DNA from: Varanus komodoensis
Lineage: Eukaryota > Chordata > Lepidosauria > Squamata > Varanidae
NCBI RefSeq assembly: GCF_004798865.1
Contig: NW_025335468.1
Span: 1,125,472-1,189,471, forward strand
Length of the DNA: 64,000 bases
Direction of reading: 5' to 3'
How positions within the stretch are numbered: the first letter of the stretch is position 1; each line of letters starts with the position of its first letter. The translations under genes were made by a program, and so were the position numbers. Below are positions 58,501 through 64,000 of this stretch, piece after piece. The notes beneath the pieces were generated by a model that had not been told where the DNA came from, did no database searches, and saw only the letters and a list, made by a program, of their open reading frames with translations.

Positions 58501-59330
58501 CTTAACTGTTTGTGGAGCCATGTGGGCTTCCTTTATTGTCTTCTACACTTTTTCCTTGTTGGAATTGTTTGTAGTTGTGCTTGGAGAATCCTCTTTTTCA
58601 ATATTTCCCACCCCTCTTGGATTCCTTTTCCCCTAAGAGTAAGTTGCCATGGCACTTTGCTTATCATTGTTCTGAGTTTGTCAGAGTTGACTTTCTTGAA
58701 GTCCAGGATATGTGTTAGGCAGTAGTTAACCTTTGTTCCCTTTATAATTGAGAATTTGAGTATCATGTGGTCACTTTCCTCCAGAGTTCCCATGACTGCT
58801 GTTTTATCCACCGGGCCATCCCTGTTGGTTAGTATTAAATCCAAGGATAGCTGATCCCCTCGTTCCTTCCTTTACCTTCTGCTGGAGGAAGTTGTCAGCA
58901 AAGCATGTCAGAAATCTCTTGGAGGGGCCATGCTTGGCAGAATTTTCTCCCAGCATATATCAGGGAAATTGAAGTCCCCCATGATGACTACATCATTCTT
59001 CTTGGAAATGCTTGCAAGTTGCTTTTTGAAGCTTGCATCCTTGTCCTCCTTTTGACTGGATGTTTGGTAATAGACACCAGTAACTAAGATTTTCTTATAT
59101 TTTCTCCATATAAATTAAACCAGATGCTTTCAGTGGGGCTACTAAGTTACTCCTCTTGTATTTCTGTGCAGATATATGTGTCTCTCACATATAGTGTGAC
59201 TCCACCTCACTTTTTGTCCTTTCTATTTTTCAGGTTGTTTTCATCAATAGTAGGGTTCCAGTCATGTGAGTCATCCCACCAAGTTTCAGTTATTCCTATA
59301 AGATCATAATTGCCCTTGTGTACTATGAGC
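58500..59330 (-). pseudogene. CR1 ORF2, endonuclease region
   Basis: The frame at 58533-58844 has MDLILTNRDGPVDKTAVMGT and LEESDHMILKFSII; the SDH motif ends the AP-endonuclease fold. It is followed by DFKKVNSDKLRTMISKVPW, typical of CR1. Antisense of 'gaagtcccccatgatgacta' near 58970 gives the MGDF endonuclease motif. Confidence 0.85.
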
Positions 59331-59499
59331 TCACATTTGTGTTATTTATTTCCCATACTTTGGGCATTGGTGTAGGGACATTGAAGTTCATTCTTGTTGT
59401 GCCCTGGTTTTCTTCCCACATTTTTTGGGAGACTGGTGTTGGGCCCTGCTTGAGGCTTATTCTCTGTTGAGCTATACAAGTCTTTGTCAGGTGATGGTA

Positions 59500-60550
59500 C
59501 GCCATGCTGCACAACTCCCTCCCCTGTATGTTTTAGTTTAAAGCCCTCCTGATGAACTTTTTCAGGTAGTGGCCAAACACGTGCTTTCCGTTCTTTGTGA
59601 GGTGCAGCCCATCATCTGCCAATAGTCCATCTTCCAGGAACCTTAGTTTATGGTCCCAGAATCCAAGTCTTTCTTTACAGCACCACCATCATAGCCAATC
59701 ATTCACTTGAAGGATTTTTCTTTCCCTAAGAGGTACTGGTGAGACTGGGGAGAAGACTATCTGGGCCCCACTGTTTTTGATTTTCCTTCCTTAGACCTTC
59801 AAGTCTGAAGTTATTTCATCAGAGCTTCCCCTGGCAGTGTTGTTAGTTCCCACATGGAAGAGAAGGAAGGGGTGTTTGTCAGTGGGTTGTATGAGTTGTG
59901 TGAACTTGTTGGTCATATCTTTAATCTTGGCACCCGGAAGAGAACGTACTTGGAAATTCTCTGTGTTGTCATGACATACATATTTTCCATCTCCCACAAC
60001 TATCACTCTTCTCCTTTTGTTGTTGCAAACTTTGGTATCTTTTTCCTTTCTTGATTGGCCTTCTGTTTCTTTTTCAGTGTGTCATGTAGTTCTTCCGCAG
60101 TGGGTTCCTCACCTGTCTCTTCCTCATGTAACTTAAAGTGGTTTGAGAGTTCCACTAGGTCTTCTGCGTCTGTCACCCTATTCCAAGGAGTTTCCTCATT
60201 TTTCCTTTCCCTCAGGGTTCTCTTCTTCTGCCTCAGCTTGCTGATGCTCTTCTTGCTTCTGGACTATACTTAGCTGTTGCAGCTCTTCCACTCTGTCCAG
60301 GAACTCTTTGTTTTCTTTTATTATCATGAGGGTGGACGCTTGTTGCTCCAGTGCTCTCACCTTTTCTTCTGACAGGACTACTAGCTTGCAACTGTTGCAT
60401 GTGTAGGATGTGTTGCTCTTGGTTCAGTAAGCAAACAGTGCGCAGTTGTTGCAGGCCACCACCACTGTGGAATCTCCTTGGTCCCTTGTTTGTGCAACCA
60501 TTGTGATTCTGTCTTGTGCTGTTGTGATAACTGGTGCTTTCTCCTGTCTT
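59500..60550 (-). pseudogene. CR1 ORF1 remnant
   Basis: The frame at 59791-60006 contains RSLPGAKIKDMTNKFTQLIQ and HPFLLFHVGTNNTARGSSDE, the esterase/SGNH-like core of CR1 ORF1 proteins (family form PFLLFHVGTNDTA). The upstream frame at 60233-60553 holds cysteine-containing LRTVCLLNQEQHILHMQQL, in the place of the ORF1 N-terminal zinc-knuckle region. Confidence 0.8.
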
Positions 60551-60559
60551 CACTAAATG

Positions 60560-61010
60560 TTAGCAACACATTCTCACTAGTGTGTTACAAGGAGGAAAAC
60601 AAGGTGTGTGTGTGGAGGGGGGATTAAGGTGAAATGAAGAGTAAAGAAAAGGAGAACAATATGTTAGGGACCTCCCCCGCTGAACTCCTGTTTGTTCTCT
60701 CCTTGGGAGCTTGGCTGCTTGTGTCCCAGAGGCCCTCGACCAGCTGGGGCAGCTTGCTCTGCTCTTCTGTGCTAGGAGTCAGGAACTAGAAAGAATTGCC
60801 CCACCCACACTAATGCTGCTAGCTGATCAGACCACTCCTCTTCAGTTAATCAGCAATCAGCTACTCTAGAACTTCCCTTCAATTGTCTCTTAGAAAACAA
60901 AAGACCTTTGGATGGACTAGTGCAGGCCTGCCTCTGCTTTGCCCTCTGCCTGCTCTTCCATTATAACTCCTCCACCAAACTCCTGTTTGCGCTCTCTGTT
61001 CACTTTCTGT
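60560..61010 (-). mobile_element. CR1 5' UTR with an internal repeat
   Basis: 'gctgaactcctgtttgttct' (about 60679) recurs as 'accaaactcctgtttgcgct' (about 60974), roughly 295 bp apart in the same orientation. The 5' UTR may therefore hold two related units. The exact 5' end of the element is not fixed. Confidence 0.55.
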
Positions 61011-61285
61011 GGTCACCATTAATTTGCCATTAAAACTTGAGTATCACACAGTGAATAATTAAGTTCAAGAATATATTCTGCTTCTGTTTTATGGATTTAA
61101 TTTGCTCAGTTTGGGTGGTCTGCTGTTTGAAAAAAGACACAGCTCTTTATTATACTGAACAATTGAACATGTAGCAGTGCTAACATCTTCTGTATGAAAG
61201 AGAGGTGTAGTTATATTTTGTCCACTTGATTCTGTTTTTGACATAGTATCACACACAAAATATAAAATCAGTTCTAAAAACAACA

Positions 61286-61760
61286 CTAACATTTAAAACA
61301 AATAAAGGTTTTGGCCTGATGCTGAAATGAAAAAAGTGTCAGTGCCAAGTACATCCCTCTGGGGGGCCAATTCCATAGCTGGGGCAATACCACAGAAAAG
61401 ACCCTCCTCTGGGTAGCCACTCTTCTGATCTCCTTTGAAGAAGGTTTCCTAAGAACCTCTGCTCCAGATTTTAGAGGCCGGGCATGTATATATGGAAGGA
61501 GATGCGCCTTCCAATATTCAGGTCCTAAGCAGTTTAAGGCTTTATAAGTCATCACTAGCACCTTAAATTGGGCCCAGACTTCAATTGGAAGCCAGTGCAG
61601 ATGGTAGAGCACCTGTGTTATGTGTGTACATCTTCTGGTCCCTGCTAGCAATCTGGTTGCACTGATTTGAACCAAATGAAGTATCTGGACTGTCTTCAAG
61701 GGCAGCCCCACATAGAGCACGTTGCAGTAGTCCAGTAGGATTTGCTTCTTTGTCATTATT
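61286..61760 (-). mobile_element. L2 LINE, reverse transcriptase C-terminal fragment
   Basis: A 156-residue open frame contains LLDYCNVLYVGLPLKTVQIL, ARPLKSGAEVLRKPSSKEIR, FSVVLPQLWNWPPRGMYLA and FSFQHQAKTFI. These follow the L2 C-terminus in order (LDYCNALYxGLPxK ... FSVxAPxLWNSLP ... FRxQAKTFLF). Truncated at both ends. Confidence 0.85.
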
Positions 61761-63211
61761 AATAGTTAATATATCCTCAAGAGTTCAGTTGACTGCACTG
61801 GTGATTCTTGGAGTACTGTCAAAGTCCTTGGTTTCATTGGTGGGCAGTGTGGGCTGCCTTTAATTTTGTCAGTGTATGTTTCTTCCTTTTCTTTGACAGG
61901 GTCAGCACATGAAATAAATTCACATAATTGTACATGTATTTGCTATTTCATAATGTATCTTTGTTGCTGTGACTCCACATCTCTGATATTCTTCATGTTA
62001 ACACCCTCATCTGTGTAGATAGTCCAGATTTTTTAAAATGGGGGAAGTATATTTGCTTTTTAGTGTAATCCAAAACTTTAGCAGGCATATAGGGACCACT
62101 TTTTCCTACAGTTTATTATGTCTCCTTTGGTATATGATGAAGGCTAATTGGATAGCTTGACTCATAAAAGAAAAATCCTTGGAAGACAGTCGTAGATGTC
62201 TGAATTGTTTCAAGGCCTAGTCAGTTCTTTAGTAAAACTAGGGCTACTTAGGATTATGGTCTGGATATGGTATAATAGGGAATAGAACTAGAAAGGAATT
62301 GGATTACTTTTACTTTAAGAAATAATTATTCACATAAACCAGCCTATAGTATCCAGATGTGACTAAGAATGCCCCCCTCCTGGCTAATCTTTGTACTTGC
62401 TGATTGGAGCAGCTGTTCTTGCCAGGACCATAGATGAAAGATGTATCTAGCTTTCATTTCTAGTTTCTATTTGATCTTGGCTGCTTTTTTTGTTTATGTG
62501 CAGAGCACTCTGTGTCTTACACAACTATTGCATTGAAGATGTGATTTATTTAAAGTAGGATGCTGTTTGAAAAAGATGTTGCAGTAGCATTTAATCAAGA
62601 CAAACCATAAAATGACCAATGTGAGGTTACGAGTAATCTGAAAAATACTAAAGTGATTTAATCTACATTCAGTATTTATATAACATTGTTAGATGGTTTC
62701 CAAATTATAGTGAAGCACAGATTGTGGATACTTCAGGACTGACGTTAATCTGCATATCTAAGTTGCTGTATCTCCAAGTAACAAGTATTGGAATTATACT
62801 AATAATTACTATTATCTAGCTATTTTGTACAAAATTAATCATTACTGTTATCTAGTTGTTTTGTACAGAACCTGTTGTACCATGTAGTATATACTTTAAC
62901 AAATCAGTTTTGACTTGGATTAACATTATTGCTTTGAAGGATTCTGTTGATCCATGATGATCCATGATGGCAATATGTTTCTATAACTTAAATAATAAAT
63001 GAACATCAGTCTCATATAAGTTAATGATGGTATGAATTTTACACACAAAATCCTATCTTATAATTATTTTGTGTGGCCGTTCTGTGAAATTACATTCTTT
63101 AAATGTTTAGCTAATGATAACAGAAAATACAAGGCCTAGATGAATGTTATATTTCATGAAATGGGTGGTATTTCCAAATGGCTTGGTCCATTGCAGCACT
63201 AGTAATGCATC
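61761..63211. other. No gene recognised
   Basis: Unique AT-rich sequence with no supported feature. Confidence 0.45.
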
Positions 63212-63365
63212 CAGTCCTTGAGTTAAGAGTGCGTTCTGTTCTTGAGATTGTCTTTAAGTCAAACTTGCATGTAAGTCAGGGGACGCATATAAAATACTTA
63301 AGAAATACTTCCGTATACACGAAAACATCATTAACACAATGAAGGTACTACAGGTACTGAAGAGC
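63212..63365 (-). mobile_element. Tigger/pogo-like 3' end, same family as 50.6 kb
   Basis: The minus-strand 'cttacatgcaagtttgactt' and 'gaagtatttcttaagtattt' match 51411-51430 and 51316-51335. The outer end cagtccttgagttaagagt has a Tigger-like terminal sequence. Only the 3' part is present, in opposite orientation to the other copy. Confidence 0.6.
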
Positions 63366-63499
63366 AAGACAGAGAAACTGTATGTATGGGTGTAGGTATA
63401 CAAAACAGTTTATCTTGAAAGATAGAAAGACAGGGGGAAATTGTAAAAAAGGTTATTAAAGGTTAACACTTCTTAAGCTAACATTAAGCCTAATATTAA

Positions 63500-63975
63500 C
63501 TGGATCTCCAACATTAAGCCAGATAGGACGTCTGTTCAGATGGGTGACATCTTGCCAATCCCGGATGGGGTCACACTCCCCCTAAAGGACATGATCTGCA
63601 GCTTGGGGGCTACACCAGGCCCCTGAATTATCCCTGGAATCCTAGAATTATCCTGTTCTAGGATTCAGTGGCCAGGAGCACCTTCTATCAGTATCAGCTG
63701 TAGCCATATCTGGACAGGCAGGACCTGGCAACAGTTACTATGTACTGGTAACCTCTTACCTGGATTATTGCAGTGTGATTTATGTGCGGCTTCCCTTGAA
63801 AACAGCCCAGGAACTTCAACTGGTCACAGCAGGCTACTGGGGGCTCTGTGTGATTTTCCTTTAAGGCCCACACGTAAAAGGCCACCAACCACTCAGAATA
63901 GCTCCACTGGACTGCACCAAGACAATGCAATGCTGGTGGAGAAGAAAGTTTTCGTCACCCTCATGGAATACACTT
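63500..63975 (+). mobile_element. L2 LINE fragment, truncated by decay
   Basis: 'gatggggtcacactccccct' encodes DGVTLPLKD. 'acctggattattgcagtgtg' and 'cggcttcccttgaaaacagc' encode LDYCSVIYVRLPLKTAQELQ, the same L2 region as at 61.7 kb but on the opposite strand. Heavily decayed and lying against the window edge. Confidence 0.7.
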
Positions 63976-64000
63976 AATAATGAGTTCTTACATGTGTTTG

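Larger units (their letters stand above)
55709..61010 (-). mobile_element. CR1 LINE, nearly full length, with two later insertions
   Basis: A chicken-repeat-1 type non-LTR retrotransposon read on the minus strand. The 5' UTR lies at about 60560-61010, ORF1 at about 60550-59500, and ORF2 endonuclease then reverse transcriptase at about 59300-56100. The 3' end ctatgattc sits at 55708-55716. Removing the SINE (56232-56698 plus duplication) and MITE (57284-57694) leaves about 4.4 kb, close to full length for CR1. All frames are broken, so the element is dead, but its order is intact. Confidence 0.92.

Noticed and set aside
1-64000. CRISPR arrays, operons, prophage-like or other prokaryotic systems
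   Set aside because: Nothing of the kind is present. Repeat families and the CpG island show vertebrate nuclear DNA.

Overview
This is vertebrate, almost certainly squamate (lizard-type), genomic DNA. The diagnosis rests on repeat content: BovB (RTE) LINEs, a tRNA SINE with a BovB-like tail (Sauria SINE), CR1 and L2 LINEs, hAT MITEs and Tigger/pogo-like DNA transposons. Codon-sized gene density is very low. There is no operon, CRISPR array or prokaryote-like system, and no complete host protein-coding gene can be read. Most long open frames are LINE remnants, the GC-rich shadow of a CpG island, or chance.

Layout. 0-14 kb: intergenic sequence with a solo-LTR-like fossil (about 1.24-1.74 kb), decayed L2 and MIR-like SINE pieces, a perfect 19-bp inverted repeat (4490-4538) and a hAT MITE with an exact 8-bp target duplication (10308-10581). 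14.4-18.9 kb: an old LTR-retroelement fossil on the minus strand, bounded by two related LTR-like direct repeats. 20-25 kb: decayed L2 LINE pieces on the plus strand. 25.3-26.5 kb: a CpG island, the only clear host-gene landmark. It carries a CTCF-like site, an RFX X-box-like site, a (GCT)8 run and a good plus-strand splice donor at 25721, so the rest of the window may be introns of an unidentified plus-strand gene. 26.5-42.9 kb: mostly unique AT-rich sequence, with a second hAT MITE (31666-31831), one weak candidate exon (33477-33580), a Sauria SINE fragment and CR1 pieces.

42.9-45.8 kb holds a near-full-length BovB LINE (minus strand) with an exact 12-bp target duplication, several internal deletions, and a 100-N assembly gap whose flanks are 68-bp near-identical copies of each other, probably an assembly artefact. 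48.9-49.2 kb is a second, 5'-truncated BovB with an exact 10-bp duplication. 50.6-51.5 kb is a Tigger/pogo-like transposon keeping a transposase C-terminal piece. 53.2-53.5 kb is a third hAT MITE with an exact 8-bp duplication. 55.5-61 kb is a long CR1 LINE (minus strand) into which a tRNA SINE (11-bp duplication) and a hAT MITE were later inserted. A roughly 175-bp segment just past the CR1 3' end is also present beside another CR1 copy at 39.7 kb, suggesting 3' transduction. The window ends in L2 and Tigger fragments.

Target-site duplications and nesting were checked base by base. Family names rest on recognised protein motifs and remembered consensus sequences, and percent identities are estimates by eye.
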